Below, piece after piece: positions 1 through 8,521 of a DNA stretch of 64,000 nucleotides. The notes under the pieces are model-generated. The model searched no databases. It was not told where the DNA came from and saw only the letters and a list, made by a program, of their open reading frames with translations. The DNA comes from Treponema maltophilum ATCC 51939. Lineage in GTDB: Bacteria > Spirochaetota > Spirochaetia > Treponematales > Treponemataceae. The stretch lies in NCBI RefSeq assembly GCF_000413055.1, contig NZ_KE332518.1, positions 2,109,583-2,173,582 of the forward strand, in the 5' to 3' direction. Within the stretch, counting starts at the first letter, position 1. Each line of letters starts with the position of its first letter. The position numbers and the translations under genes are program-made.

Positions 1-1040
1 TCGCCTTTGCGCGCGGCGGACAAGAGAGTGGAAAGAAAGAAGATTTTGTGTACGAAACACGGGGGCCGCAGGGGGAACCGCCTGCAAGCTATGAAAGCAT
101 CACTTTGACGAAAGCCGATACGGAAAAGCTGAAGGCAGGAAACTACAAAGCGGCGATTTTAATGCACACCTCGGCCGATTGGACAAATGCCGTCATTGCC
201 GGAGCCGAAGCGCAGTTCAAGGCATTAGGTATAAAAGTTGTCGCCGTTACCGATGCGGAAATGGATCCGAATAAGCAAAGAACCGATATCGAAACGACTT
301 TGGCCTTAAAACCCGATATTATTATTACGCTGGTCATAGATCCGGTAAGCGGTGCGGTTGCATTGCGCCAAGCCGTCGACAAAGGAGCTAAAATCGTTTT
401 AATAAGCAATCTGCCTTCAGGCTTTGTTCACGGTAAAGATTATGTGGGAATCGTTACGGACGACCTCTTTCAAATGGGAAAAGCGACAGCTGAAATGATC
501 GGAGATTCCTTAAACGGCAAAGGCGATGTTGCCCTGATTTTTCATGACGCGGCATATTACGTAACAAACCAAAGAGACAAGGCGGTGGAAGCCGTGCTGA
601 AACGCGATTATCCGGGTATACGTATTGTTACAAAAAAAGGAATAGCAAATCCGTCCGACGGAGATACGATCGCATCGGCGATTATAACGCAGTTCCCGAA
701 CGTACAGGCAATTTACGCGCCTTGGGATACCATTGCCGAAGGTGTTGTTGCGGGCGTTCGCGCGGCGGGCAGAAAAGATATCGGTGTATTTACCATGGAT
801 TTGGGAGCAAACAATGCAATGGATTTGGTAAAAGGCGGGAATATGAAAGGCATGGTAGCCGACCTTCCCTTCGTATTGGGAGAAACGCTCGCCAAAATGG
901 GAGCGCTAAGCGTACTTAACAAACCCACGCCGGCCTTTGTAACGGTTCCCGCTATAAAAGTAGATAAAACCAATATCGGTACGCAGTGGGAAAAGTCTTT
1001 AAACAGGCCGCTTCCCCGGGACGTACGTTCCGCAATGTAA
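1..1040 (+). CDS. sugar ABC transporter substrate-binding protein, 5' partial
   Basis: The frame is open from the left edge (first codon at base 3), so the true start and most of the signal peptide lie outside; about 345 residues are visible. The sequence has the periplasmic-binding fold of the RbsB/XylF group (Peripla_BP_4): the N-lobe segment with ILMHTSADWTN, a DPVSGAVALRQAVDKGAKIV stretch typical of sugar-binding homologues, then VQAIYAPWDTIAEGV and a short C-terminal lobe. A visible AFARGGQES near the edge looks like the region after a signal peptide. It is the first visible gene of an ABC operon and should capture the sugar outside the inner membrane. The ligand cannot be read from sequence; the linked family 3 hydrolase points to a (possibly N-acetylated) monosaccharide. 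The 48 GTG is in frame but internal. Confidence 0.88.
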   Translation, partial: AFARGGQESGKKEDFVYETRGPQGEPPASYESITLTKADTEKLKAGNYKAAILMHTSADWTNAVIAGAEAQFKALGIKVVAVTDAEMDPNKQRTDIETTLALKPDIIITLVIDPVSGAVALRQAVDKGAKIVLISNLPSGFVHGKDYVGIVTDDLFQMGKATAEMIGDSLNGKGDVALIFHDAAYYVTNQRDKAVEAVLKRDYPGIRIVTKKGIANPSDGDTIASAIITQFPNVQAIYAPWDTIAEGVVAGVRAAGRKDIGVFTMDLGANNAMDLVKGGNMKGMVADLPFVLGETLAKMGALSVLNKPTPAFVTVPAIKVDKTNIGTQWEKSLNRPLPRDVRSAM

Positions 1041-1092
1041 GGTTTTTAGACACAGCACTTATTTTAAACGATCATTTTAACGGAATAGTTCA

Positions 1093-1134
1093 GCGGGCTG
1101 CCCGAAAAGAAACGGCAACAAGCGGGCAGCCCGC
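1093..1134 (+). other. 12-bp perfect hairpin between binding protein and ATPase genes
   Basis: GCGGGCTGCCCG at 1093-1104 pairs exactly with CGGGCAGCCCGC at 1123-1134 across an 18-base loop. No T-run follows, so it is not a classic terminator. Hairpins in this place, after the binding-protein gene of an importer operon, commonly stabilise the upstream mRNA so that binding protein is made in excess; that role is inferred here. Confidence 0.6.
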
Positions 1135-1151
1135 TTCGGCAAGGATATAAC

Positions 1152-2639
1152 ATGTGTGAATACGCTGTAGAAGCGAAAAAAATAAACATCGGGTTCGACG
1201 GAGTCCGCGTGCTTCACGATTTGGACTTCAGCGTGAAAAAATCCGAAATCCACGCGCTGGTCGGAACAAACGGCGCCGGGAAATCGACCCTTATGAAAAT
1301 CATAAACGGAGTGTATAAAAAAGATTCCGGCGACATTTTTATTTTCGGTAAAAAAGCGGATTATGAAACGCCGGAAGGCGCACGCCGGGCCGGGATCGCA
1401 ATGGTTTTTCAAGACCTGAGCCTTATACCGACTCTGACGGTCAGTGAAAATATTTTTTTGCAAACAAATCCCTACCGTAAAGGCGTGTTTATTGACGACA
1501 AAAAAAACGGGAAAAAAGCTGCCGAACTGCTGGAAAAAATCGGCGTGCACGGCGAAGTGTCACCGAACGAACGGGTCGAACAATTGAGCATCGGAAAACA
1601 GCAAATAGTGGAAATTGCAAAAGCGTTATCATATAATCCGAAAGTTCTTATATTGGATGAGCCGACGGCATCCCTTTCCAAACCGGAAATCGAAAAACTG
1701 TTCGCCGTTATGAACACGCTTAAATCCCAAGGTATATCGATAATATATATTACTCACTATCTTCAGGATATTTTTAAAGTGTGCGACAGTATCACGCTGC
1801 TTCGCGACGGAAAAACTTTATTCAGAAAAAATACCGATGAATTGGATTTGCAGTTTTTAATAGATTCAATGAGCGGAGGCGAAAGTCGGTCTTTTTCGTG
1901 GAACAGAGAAAAAATTGACAGAACGCAGCCGGCTCTTTTTGAAGCAAAGAATATTTCGACGGCACATATCAAAGACATATCGCTGAAACTGTACCCGAGA
2001 GAAGTTGCCGGAATTGCCGGCCTGTTGGGCAGCGGCAGATCGGAACTTCTGCAAAGTTTATTCGGTATAGATAAAGTGCAAACAGGAAAAATCCTTATAC
2101 AGGGAAAACCGGTTTCGCTCGATTCACCTGCGGATGCCATAGAACACGGGATTTCGTTGGTTCCCGAAAACAGAAGGGAGCAAGGCCTTGTTTTGGATTT
2201 TCCCGTTTCGGAAAACGTTGTTCTTTCGATAGTCAACCGTTTAAAAAAGTTTTTCGTCATCGATAAACAAAAATCGAATAAAATCGTCCGGCATTATATA
2301 CGATCGCTCAATGTAAAGACGCAAGGGCCGGAACAGCTTGTGCGTTATTTATCGGGGGGAAACCAGCAAAAAGTGGTCGTGGCAAAATGTCTGGCAAGCA
2401 ATTCCAAAGTTTTGCTTTTAGATGATCCGACCTTCGGGGTCGACATTCAGGCAAAACGCGAGATAATGAAGATAATCCATGATTTTGCGGCAAAAGGCAA
2501 TGCGGTGCTTTTTGTTTCCTCGGAATTTAATGAAATCGCAAGTTTTTGCGATTCCGTTTATATAATGAAAAAAGGACGCATTACGGAAGTCTTGTCGGAA
2601 AAGGTTACCGAAGAAGAACTTCTTCGCAAAGTGCAATAA
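1152..2639 (+). CDS. sugar ABC transporter ATP-binding protein (RbsA/MglA type, two ATPase domains)
   Basis: This 495-residue protein has two tandem ABC domains, as in RbsA/MglA. The first has Walker A GTNGAGKS near residue 38, signature LSIGKQQ and Walker B VLILDEPTASL; the second has the degenerate P-loop GLLGSGRSE, signature LSGGNQQK and Walker B VLLLDDPTFGVD. A degenerate second P-loop is normal for the family. It energises sugar uptake at the inner membrane with the following permease. The ATG at 1152 follows AAGGA at 1140. It lies between the binding-protein gene and the permease, all co-directional. Confidence 0.95.
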   Translation: MCEYAVEAKKINIGFDGVRVLHDLDFSVKKSEIHALVGTNGAGKSTLMKIINGVYKKDSGDIFIFGKKADYETPEGARRAGIAMVFQDLSLIPTLTVSENIFLQTNPYRKGVFIDDKKNGKKAAELLEKIGVHGEVSPNERVEQLSIGKQQIVEIAKALSYNPKVLILDEPTASLSKPEIEKLFAVMNTLKSQGISIIYITHYLQDIFKVCDSITLLRDGKTLFRKNTDELDLQFLIDSMSGGESRSFSWNREKIDRTQPALFEAKNISTAHIKDISLKLYPREVAGIAGLLGSGRSELLQSLFGIDKVQTGKILIQGKPVSLDSPADAIEHGISLVPENRREQGLVLDFPVSENVVLSIVNRLKKFFVIDKQKSNKIVRHYIRSLNVKTQGPEQLVRYLSGGNQQKVVVAKCLASNSKVLLLDDPTFGVDIQAKREIMKIIHDFAAKGNAVLFVSSEFNEIASFCDSVYIMKKGRITEVLSEKVTEEELLRKVQ

Positions 2640-2652
2640 AGGAGAGTAGAAA

Positions 2653-3597
2653 GTGTTACAAAAATTGAAAGCCGTTGACTGGCGCAGCAATGTCATATAT
2701 CTTATATTCGCAGGCATTATATTATTATTTTCCGTTCTTTTGTTCGACAGAGGTTTTCTGACGGGAGCAAACCTCATGAATATCGCCCGCCAAACGGCAA
2801 TGATTTCGATAATGGCCGTAGGAATGACCTTCGTGCTTTCCGCTGAAGAAATCGATTTGTCCTTCGGTTCGGTGGTCGCTTTGTCGGCGATTGTTACGGC
2901 ATTGCTGCTGCGCTCAACGGGAAGTATCTTCATTGCGGTCACGGCAGGCTTATTGTGCGGCGTTTTTATCGGTTTTATAAACGGCTTGTTCGTTGCGCGA
3001 ATCGGGATCCCGTCATTTTTGGTTACGTTGGGTATGAGCGGCATCGTGCTGGGACTCGCCCGCTGGATAAGCCACCTTCAATCCATTCCGGTGAACAACG
3101 AATTTTTTACGTTTATATTCGGATCCGGAGATATCGGGCCGGTACCCGTTCTTTTTATTTGGATGCTGCTTGCTGCGGTTATCGGACACATGGTACTAAA
3201 GCGTACGCCTTTCGGGCGCAAAGTTTTGGCTACCGGCGGAAACAAAATATCCGCCCTGTATTCGGGCGTAAAAGTCCGCAGCATTAAGCAGGCTGTTTTG
3301 ATAATCAATTCGGCGTTGGCCGCTTTTTCGGGGATTCTCTATGCAGGCAGATTGCACGGGGCGCGCTATACCTTGGGCGAAAACGAAGTTATGATTGTTA
3401 TAGCAGCCGTAATCATCGGCGGAACATCGATGTTCGGAGGCAAGGGCACGGTTATCGGTTCCGTTATCGGCGCGCTTATAATGGGCATATTGAATAACGG
3501 CCTCATCCTCATGGGATTATCCGTAGACCAGCAAATGATATTTCGCGGTTTGATTATCATTGTATCCGTTTCACTTACGATGAGAGAGAAAAAATAA
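2653..3597 (+). CDS. sugar ABC transporter permease (RbsC type)
   Basis: A 314-residue very hydrophobic protein with about eight to ten membrane segments belonging to the BPD_transp_2 family (RbsC/XylH). The family motif near EEIDLSFGSVVALSAIV and the cytoplasmic loop around AALYSGVKV-like residues (SALYSGVKVRSIKQAVLIIN) with a following GGTSMFGGKGTVIGSVIGAL segment are clear. The start is GTG at 2653 preceded by GGAGAG at 2641. Only one permease gene is present, so it should homodimerise. The gene ends two bases before the next start, which indicates tight co-transcription. Confidence 0.93.
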   Translation: MLQKLKAVDWRSNVIYLIFAGIILLFSVLLFDRGFLTGANLMNIARQTAMISIMAVGMTFVLSAEEIDLSFGSVVALSAIVTALLLRSTGSIFIAVTAGLLCGVFIGFINGLFVARIGIPSFLVTLGMSGIVLGLARWISHLQSIPVNNEFFTFIFGSGDIGPVPVLFIWMLLAAVIGHMVLKRTPFGRKVLATGGNKISALYSGVKVRSIKQAVLIINSALAAFSGILYAGRLHGARYTLGENEVMIVIAAVIIGGTSMFGGKGTVIGSVIGALIMGILNNGLILMGLSVDQQMIFRGLIIIVSVSLTMREKK

Positions 3598-3598
3598 A

Positions 3599-5209
3599 AT
3601 GCATACGACAAACGATATAAAATCGATTATAAATAAAATGAGCGTAAAGCAAAAAGTCGGGCAGCTTTTTTTGCTTGCATACCCGGGTAAAAACCCCGAA
3701 ATCATTAAGCCGCTTATAGACGAATACGGGATTGCCGGATGTTATATCAGTCAGGACAATGCGGAAACATTTGATGAAGCCGAGCAAATAAGCTCAAAAC
3801 TGCAGGCAATGGCATCCCAAACTCAAAACGGAATACCGCTCATCCTCGGCGTCGATCAGGAAGGCTCATGGGGTGTTCTGGTTCCCGAATCGCATACGGG
3901 CCCGGGCAATTTGGCGCTCGGGGCACTCTCGGATTCGATTCGCGTTGCCGATATGTATCGGGTATTGGGGGAAGAAATGCTTTCCGTCGGATATAACGCT
4001 TTACTCGGTCCGTGCGCCGACGTAAACCTTACGCCCGATTCGCCGATAATCGGGGCACGCTCCTTCGGCGAAGATCCGGAAAAAGTTGCACGCTGTGTCG
4101 CATATGCCGTGCAAGGCTGTACCGTGTCGGGCGCACTTGCAACATTAAAACATTTTCCCGGCCACGGCAGCACCTCGGGCGATACGCACCGTGAAATACC
4201 GCGCGTAGAGCGGACGCTCTACGAATTATTTAAAACCGACCTTTTGCCGTTTATAAAAGGTGTGGAGGCCGGCGCGGACATTGTTATGACCAGCCATATT
4301 TTGTACCCGAAAATCGATCCGGAAAATCCCGCAACGCTGTCGCCTGTCATTCTAAAAGACATACTCAGAAATCGTATCGGTTTTAAAGGGATTATCCTTT
4401 CGGATTCGATGAATATGGGCGCAATACGGAAATTTTACGATCCTGCCGAATCGACATTACTTGCCTTAAAAGCCGGCGTCGATATAGTCATGCTTTCGGA
4501 AGAACACTACGATCATTCGGCGGATTATTTGGATAAACAATTGGCATCGCTTCGTAAAGCCGAAGAAGCCGTAAAAAGCGGCAAACTTTCCGTTCAAGAG
4601 GTAGACGAAAAACTTTTCAGAATATTGTCGCTTAAATTGAATAAAATGCAACTACGAACACCTCGATTAAGTGCGCAACGCTATTCCGAAGCCGAACGCA
4701 TTCAAAACGATATAAGCGATCAATGTGTTCAGGTTTTGCAAAAGGGCCTTTGGCCGCTGCCGAAAGCGGGAACCCGTATTTGCATCAATGCGGCGCCCGA
4801 AACGGCATACCGCTCTTTAACAAACGCAAGAGGAATCGGACCGAACCAAAAGAAAACCGCGTATGAATATTTTAAAGAAACGCTGGAAAAATCGGGGGAA
4901 AACTTCATCTATTTGAATCATAACGAGGCACTGGCCGAGAACGAAGATCGGTTCAAACGGGCCGAAGCGATTCTTATCGTTACGGAAGATTACCCGCTTC
5001 CCGGAGAAGATTTTCCCAAGGCCGAACAGGAAAAGCTTGCGCAAAAACTGGCAACGAAATATGCCGAAAAAACCGTGATAGTAGGCTTGAGAAGCCCGTA
5101 CGAAATAAAATTATATCCGAAAAACGTTACGTATCTTTGCGCTTTTTCAAGCCGGGGATGTGCGGCAAAGTCGGCGGCAAAAGCAATTTTACAATTTCCG
5201 CAAATGTGA
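3599..5209 (+). CDS. glycoside hydrolase family 3, beta-N-acetylhexosaminidase (NagZ-like)
   Basis: A 536-residue family 3 hydrolase. The N-terminal TIM barrel has GVDQEGSWGV, the KHFPGHGSTSGDTH motif near residue 183 that supplies the His/Asp acid-base pair of NagZ-type enzymes, and ILSDSMNMGAI with the nucleophile Asp about residue 269. The extra 180-residue C-terminal part resembles the alpha/beta domain found in longer homologues. There is no signal peptide, so it should act in the cytoplasm on imported amino-sugar conjugates, releasing N-acetylglucosamine. Being the fourth gene of the importer operon (1-base gap after the permease) it is likely to process the imported substrate. nagA and nagB, which would use the product, are at 49.5-51.5 kb. 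Confidence 0.88.
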   Translation: MHTTNDIKSIINKMSVKQKVGQLFLLAYPGKNPEIIKPLIDEYGIAGCYISQDNAETFDEAEQISSKLQAMASQTQNGIPLILGVDQEGSWGVLVPESHTGPGNLALGALSDSIRVADMYRVLGEEMLSVGYNALLGPCADVNLTPDSPIIGARSFGEDPEKVARCVAYAVQGCTVSGALATLKHFPGHGSTSGDTHREIPRVERTLYELFKTDLLPFIKGVEAGADIVMTSHILYPKIDPENPATLSPVILKDILRNRIGFKGIILSDSMNMGAIRKFYDPAESTLLALKAGVDIVMLSEEHYDHSADYLDKQLASLRKAEEAVKSGKLSVQEVDEKLFRILSLKLNKMQLRTPRLSAQRYSEAERIQNDISDQCVQVLQKGLWPLPKAGTRICINAAPETAYRSLTNARGIGPNQKKTAYEYFKETLEKSGENFIYLNHNEALAENEDRFKRAEAILIVTEDYPLPGEDFPKAEQEKLAQKLATKYAEKTVIVGLRSPYEIKLYPKNVTYLCAFSSRGCAAKSAAKAILQFPQM

Positions 5210-5223
5210 TAAACTATGGTCAA

Positions 5224-6051
5224 ATGACGACAAACAAAGATACGGCGATTATAAACATGCTGCAGGATTTGGTCGATTCCAAAGAATCCGCCGAAAAGCA
5301 GCTGTGTCTATTCGAGAGTATTTTATCGAAAAACAATATTTATTTTTTGATTTTCGATGCGGCCGGTTCCGTTTGCCGTCATAATATACCGGATAAAAAA
5401 AAACTGAGTACGCTTGACGATTGCGAATATATCCTTCACAAAAAAAATATCGCGCAGATAAAAAAGCTGATGGAACTTTCGCTCTCTTCAGAAAATGAAG
5501 ACATCGAAACAACGCTGAAAAACGATTTACTCGAGTTTACTTTTTTTGCGAGCAGTGCGTTCAAAGAGCTCTTTTTTCTTCAAGTTACAATGCCGACTCA
5601 AAACCAACAGCGTCTTCCCGACGCTCCGGAATTAAAACTCGAAAAAATTCAGGAAGCGCTTGCGTTTCTTGATGAAATACGCAATATCAATTCGTCTGAA
5701 AAGCGCGAGCTTATAGAAAAAATGCGGAATTATTATCTAGGCGGCATCGAAAAACTGCAAACGGCAATAAACGATCCGCTCATTTCTCTCTGCCTCGACA
5801 TTATACGAAAAAATCTCGAAGAATTTATACAACCCGCGGGAAACGTTTCCGATTTATACAGTATCCTGACGCCGTCGGAAATAAAAGTTGCCGAATTTAT
5901 ACGAATGGGAAAAACATCAAAAGATATTGCGGACGCACTCGATATCGCACAAAAAACGGTCGAAAATCATCGGAATAATTTACGGGATAAATTGGGGTTA
6001 CGCAACAAAGGCGTAAACTTACGCTCTTACTTGTTGCAGCTTAATCCGTAG
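5224..6051 (+). CDS. LuxR-type transcriptional regulator with N-terminal sensor-like domain
   Basis: About 275 residues. The C-terminal 60 residues form a LuxR/GerE helix-turn-helix: LTPSEIKVAEFIRMGKTSKD followed by IADALDIAQKTVENHRNNLR. The N-terminal part (YFLIFDAAGSVCRHN) looks like a small PAS-like domain, followed by a helical linker; there is no receiver domain. The ATG at 5224 is chosen because it starts 14 bases after the hydrolase stop; an in-frame ATG at 5137 would overlap that gene by 73 bases and adds residues with no domain character. Placement at the end of the importer operon suggests it regulates that operon, possibly sensing a metabolite of the imported sugar. Confidence 0.82.
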   Translation: MTTNKDTAIINMLQDLVDSKESAEKQLCLFESILSKNNIYFLIFDAAGSVCRHNIPDKKKLSTLDDCEYILHKKNIAQIKKLMELSLSSENEDIETTLKNDLLEFTFFASSAFKELFFLQVTMPTQNQQRLPDAPELKLEKIQEALAFLDEIRNINSSEKRELIEKMRNYYLGGIEKLQTAINDPLISLCLDIIRKNLEEFIQPAGNVSDLYSILTPSEIKVAEFIRMGKTSKDIADALDIAQKTVENHRNNLRDKLGLRNKGVNLRSYLLQLNP

Positions 6052-6059
6052 GAGGACAC

Positions 6060-6542
6060 ATGTCGAAAACAAACGCAATGCGTATTTTGGAAAAACTGAA
6101 TATAAACTACCGCACCTTCGAATACGAAGACAACGCCGACCACAAGCTTGAATTGGGGGCCGCGGAGCGAATCGCCGAAAAGGCGGGAGCCGCGCCGGAA
6201 AGCGTTTTTAAAACAATCGTCATGCAAAGCGACACAAAGGAAATAGCCGTGTTTTGCGTACCGGCCGACAAAGAAGTAAACTTAAAAAAGGCGCGCGCCG
6301 TGTGCGGTGCAAAAACGATGGAAAGCGTCAAAAGCGAATCGCTTTTAAGCCTTACCGGCTATGTGCGCGGCGGCTGCTCGCCGATCGGCATGAAGCGCCG
6401 CTTTCCCGTATTTATCGATTCGTCCGTTTTAAAACACGAAACCGTATACGTAAGCGCAGGCGTTCGCGGTACACAGCTTTTACTTTCGCCTTCCGATCTT
6501 ATACGCGCTGCGCAAGCGCAAACGGCCGACATCGCCGGCTGA
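6060..6542 (+). CDS. ybaK: Cys-tRNA(Pro)/aminoacyl-tRNA deacylase, YbaK/EbsC family
   Basis: A 160-residue YbaK-like protein. The signature GYVRGGCSPIGMKR near residue 100 contains the family's conserved GGxSPxG loop, here with Cys for Ser-type variation, and K46-like FKTIVM near the N-terminus matches the catalytic lysine region. It hydrolyses misacylated Cys-tRNA(Pro) in the cytoplasm. The ATG at 6060 follows a strong AGGAGGA ribosome site overlapping the end of the regulator gene, so it is probably the last gene of the operon, ahead of a good terminator at 6556. Confidence 0.92.
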   Translation: MSKTNAMRILEKLNINYRTFEYEDNADHKLELGAAERIAEKAGAAPESVFKTIVMQSDTKEIAVFCVPADKEVNLKKARAVCGAKTMESVKSESLLSLTGYVRGGCSPIGMKRRFPVFIDSSVLKHETVYVSAGVRGTQLLLSPSDLIRAAQAQTADIAG

Positions 6543-6555
6543 AAAGACACAGCGT

Positions 6556-6597
6556 AAAAACGCCCACGTTTCGGCTTTGAGCGAAACTCGCGTTTTT
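6556..6597. terminator. bidirectional rho-independent terminator
   Basis: AAAAACGC at 6556-6563 pairs with GCGTTTTT at 6590-6597, and inside it GTTTCG (6568-6573) pairs with CGAAAC (6582-6587). The outer A/T arms give a T-run on both strands, so it can end both the importer operon from the left and clpP from the right. Confidence 0.75.
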
Positions 6598-6629
6598 AAC
6601 AAAACGGAAAAACCGGCAAAAGTAAATGC

Positions 6630-7253
6630 TTATTTTTTTAAGTCTTTGCGCGAAAATACTATTTTGCTGATCAGGCCGTAATCGAGCGCTTCGTTTGCGT
6701 TAAGCCAGCAATCGCGGTCGGTGTCTTTTGCAACCTGAGCGAGCGGCTTTCCCGTTTCTTCGGAAATCAGCTTATTGATGCGCTCGCGCATTTTTTCAAG
6801 CTCTTTGGCATGAATTTCGATTTCGGTCGCAACGCCTTTTATGCCGCTCAAAGGCTGGTGGATTAAAAAGTGGCTGTTCGGAAGCGCAATGCGCCGTTCT
6901 TTGGGAGCGGCTAAAAGCACGAGAGCCGCGGCCGACGCGACAAGTCCCATGCCGACCGTGTATACGGGCGCGTCGATAAAACGGATCATATCGAAAATAC
7001 CGTAACCGGCATCCGCATCTCCTCCGGGAGAATCGATAAACATATAAACGGGTTTATTGCCGGAAGCTTCCAAAATCAAAAGCTGGCGGATTATTTTTTC
7101 CGAAAGCGATTTATCTATTTCACCGGTCAGCAGTATTTGACGGGTTTTTAAAAAGCGGGCGGCAAGTACATCCGCGCCTTCGCCTGCATCTTTTTTTTCC
7201 GTTATGTCTTCGTTGTCGTCATCTCTGTCGTTTTTTAAACGGCGCATATCCAT
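6630..7253 (-). CDS. clpP: ATP-dependent Clp protease proteolytic subunit (ClpP), variant active-site context
   Basis: A 207-residue ClpP. The triad can be read as Ser107 in MGLVASAAAL, His132 in HFLIHQPLSG and Asp181 in DTDRDCWL; the SPGGDADAGYGIFDM motif forms the oxyanion/strand region. The usual GQAASMGA around the serine is replaced by GLVASAAA, typical of a second, divergent paralogue rather than the main ClpP. The first 30 residues are charged and unusual. ATG at 7253 follows AAAGAGGTTC. No clpX or tig is adjacent, so its partner ATPase is unknown; it may form mixed rings with a canonical ClpP elsewhere. Confidence 0.92.
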   Translation of the reverse strand: MDMRRLKNDRDDDNEDITEKKDAGEGADVLAARFLKTRQILLTGEIDKSLSEKIIRQLLILEASGNKPVYMFIDSPGGDADAGYGIFDMIRFIDAPVYTVGMGLVASAAALVLLAAPKERRIALPNSHFLIHQPLSGIKGVATEIEIHAKELEKMRERINKLISEETGKPLAQVAKDTDRDCWLNANEALDYGLISKIVFSRKDLKK

Positions 7254-7355
7254 AAAAGAACCTCTTTATTCGTGTTTCACAAGCGCCGGCGCATTTTAAA
7301 CAGCGCCCGGTATTGTTTTATGTTTATAATATAACATATTTTAAAACATTTGGGA

Positions 7356-7544
7356 ACCTCTAAAAACTGCAGTTTTTAGAGGTAACTTTGAAAATACGAT
7401 GTTGTAACTCGCGATAATACAGCGAGTTACAACTCGTCGACATCTCGGAAAAATCGCTAAAGCGGTTTTTTCGAGATGTCCATTTTCAAATAGTCGTTAA
7501 AAACAAGTTTATATTTTACTTTCCGCGCTTAAAGTAAAATATAA
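7356..7544. repeat. cluster of four strong inverted repeats in a gene-free spacer
   Basis: The 338-base gap between clpP and mazG (7254-7591) has no gene. It holds four dyads: a perfect 28-base palindrome at 7356-7383 (arms beginning ACCTCTAAAAACTG); GTTGTAACTCGC at 7401-7412 with its exact complement at 7422-7433; a 19-bp near-perfect hairpin at 7439-7480 with outer arm GACATCTCG and loop TAAA; and TTATATTTTACTTT at 7509-7522 with its exact complement at 7531-7544. They are too many and too different to be one terminator. Part of the first one recurs at the right window edge. Confidence 0.75.
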
Positions 7545-7591
7545 GATTTTATAATTTACTTTAACGTGAATTGGGGGCGATTGCACTTCGG

Positions 7592-8521
7592 CTACAGCGT
7601 GCGTTTTGCTTCGTCCCACAATGCATCCATTGCTTGAAGGTTTTCTTTTTTCATTTCGATGCCGCGATTACGGCACTCGTTTTCGACATATGTAAAGCGT
7701 TTGCGGAATTTTGCATTCGCCCTTTCAAGCGCAACGGCGGGGTCTATATGCAAGTGCCGAGCCCAATTTACCAAAGCGAATAAAATATCGCCGAATTCTT
7801 CTTCGCTGTGCCGCATGTCCGGAGCGCTTCCGGGGGAACCGTTATCGGCATGAGTATCTGCGCCGGCAAGCGCTTCGTCGAGTTCGGCAATCTCTTCAAA
7901 TACTTTGGCACGAACGGCGGAAATATCGCTCCAGTCGAAACCTTTTTTCGCCGCCTTTTTTTGCATCTTATACGCACGGGTTAAAGGTTCAAGGCCTTTG
8001 GACACTTCATCGAGGATGCTTTTGCCCGTACGCCCTTCGACCTTTTGTTTGATGGCTTCCCACTGCGTCAGCACTTGCTCGGCGGTTTTCGTTTCTCCGA
8101 GCGCGACCGCCTTGCCGGAAGATTCGGGGAACACATGCGGATGGCGCCGCACAAGTTTTTCGCATACGCCGTCGAGCACGTCGGAAACGGTAAAGGCGCC
8201 TTCCTGTTCAAACATGTATGCAATCATCGAAATATTCAACATAACGTCGCCCAATTCCTCTTTTGCGTGAATGCACGCTTCGGCTGACGGCGCATCTTCA
8301 TAGGCTTCGTTTATTGCTTCCAGCGCTTCGTAGGTTTCTTCCAAAAGAGTTGTCCGCAGCGTAAGCGGCGTTTGTTCCCTGTCCCACGGACAGCCGCCGG
8401 GAGCGCGCAGCGTTTTGATAATTTCGTACAGATTTTTGTATGAAGATGCCGCCTTTGCGGCACGTTCATTTACAACGGGGGAAACTGCGGCCTCCGTATT
8501 GTTTTTTTGCATATCGTTCAT
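7592..8521 (-). CDS. mazG: nucleoside triphosphate pyrophosphohydrolase MazG
   Basis: About 309 residues, two-domain MazG. The N-terminal signature LRAPGGCPWDREQT, followed by EETYEALEAI and EELGDVMLNI, gives the metal-binding ExxE and ExxD pairs of the first domain; a second set (EEIAELDEAL, EEEFGDILFALVN) lies in the C-terminal domain. It hydrolyses nucleoside triphosphates to monophosphates and pyrophosphate in the cytoplasm. I place the start at 8521 because that ATG overlaps the pth stop as ATGA and has AAGGCGGAG upstream; a longer start at 8548 adds nine residues inside pth. A loop around ADTHADNGSPGSAPD is an unusual low-complexity insertion in the second domain. Confidence 0.94.
   Translation of the reverse strand: MNDMQKNNTEAAVSPVVNERAAKAASSYKNLYEIIKTLRAPGGCPWDREQTPLTLRTTLLEETYEALEAINEAYEDAPSAEACIHAKEELGDVMLNISMIAYMFEQEGAFTVSDVLDGVCEKLVRRHPHVFPESSGKAVALGETKTAEQVLTQWEAIKQKVEGRTGKSILDEVSKGLEPLTRAYKMQKKAAKKGFDWSDISAVRAKVFEEIAELDEALAGADTHADNGSPGSAPDMRHSEEEFGDILFALVNWARHLHIDPAVALERANAKFRKRFTYVENECRNRGIEMKKENLQAMDALWDEAKRTL

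Noticed and set aside
1093-1134. Hairpin after the binding-protein gene as a terminator
   Set aside because: The stem is strong but no T-run follows, and the ATPase gene is clearly part of the same operon.
7254-7591. tRNA or small structured RNA gene such as tmRNA or SRP RNA
   Set aside because: No acceptor-stem/T-loop (GGTTCGA) or SRP tetraloop pattern was seen; hairpins are independent palindromes.
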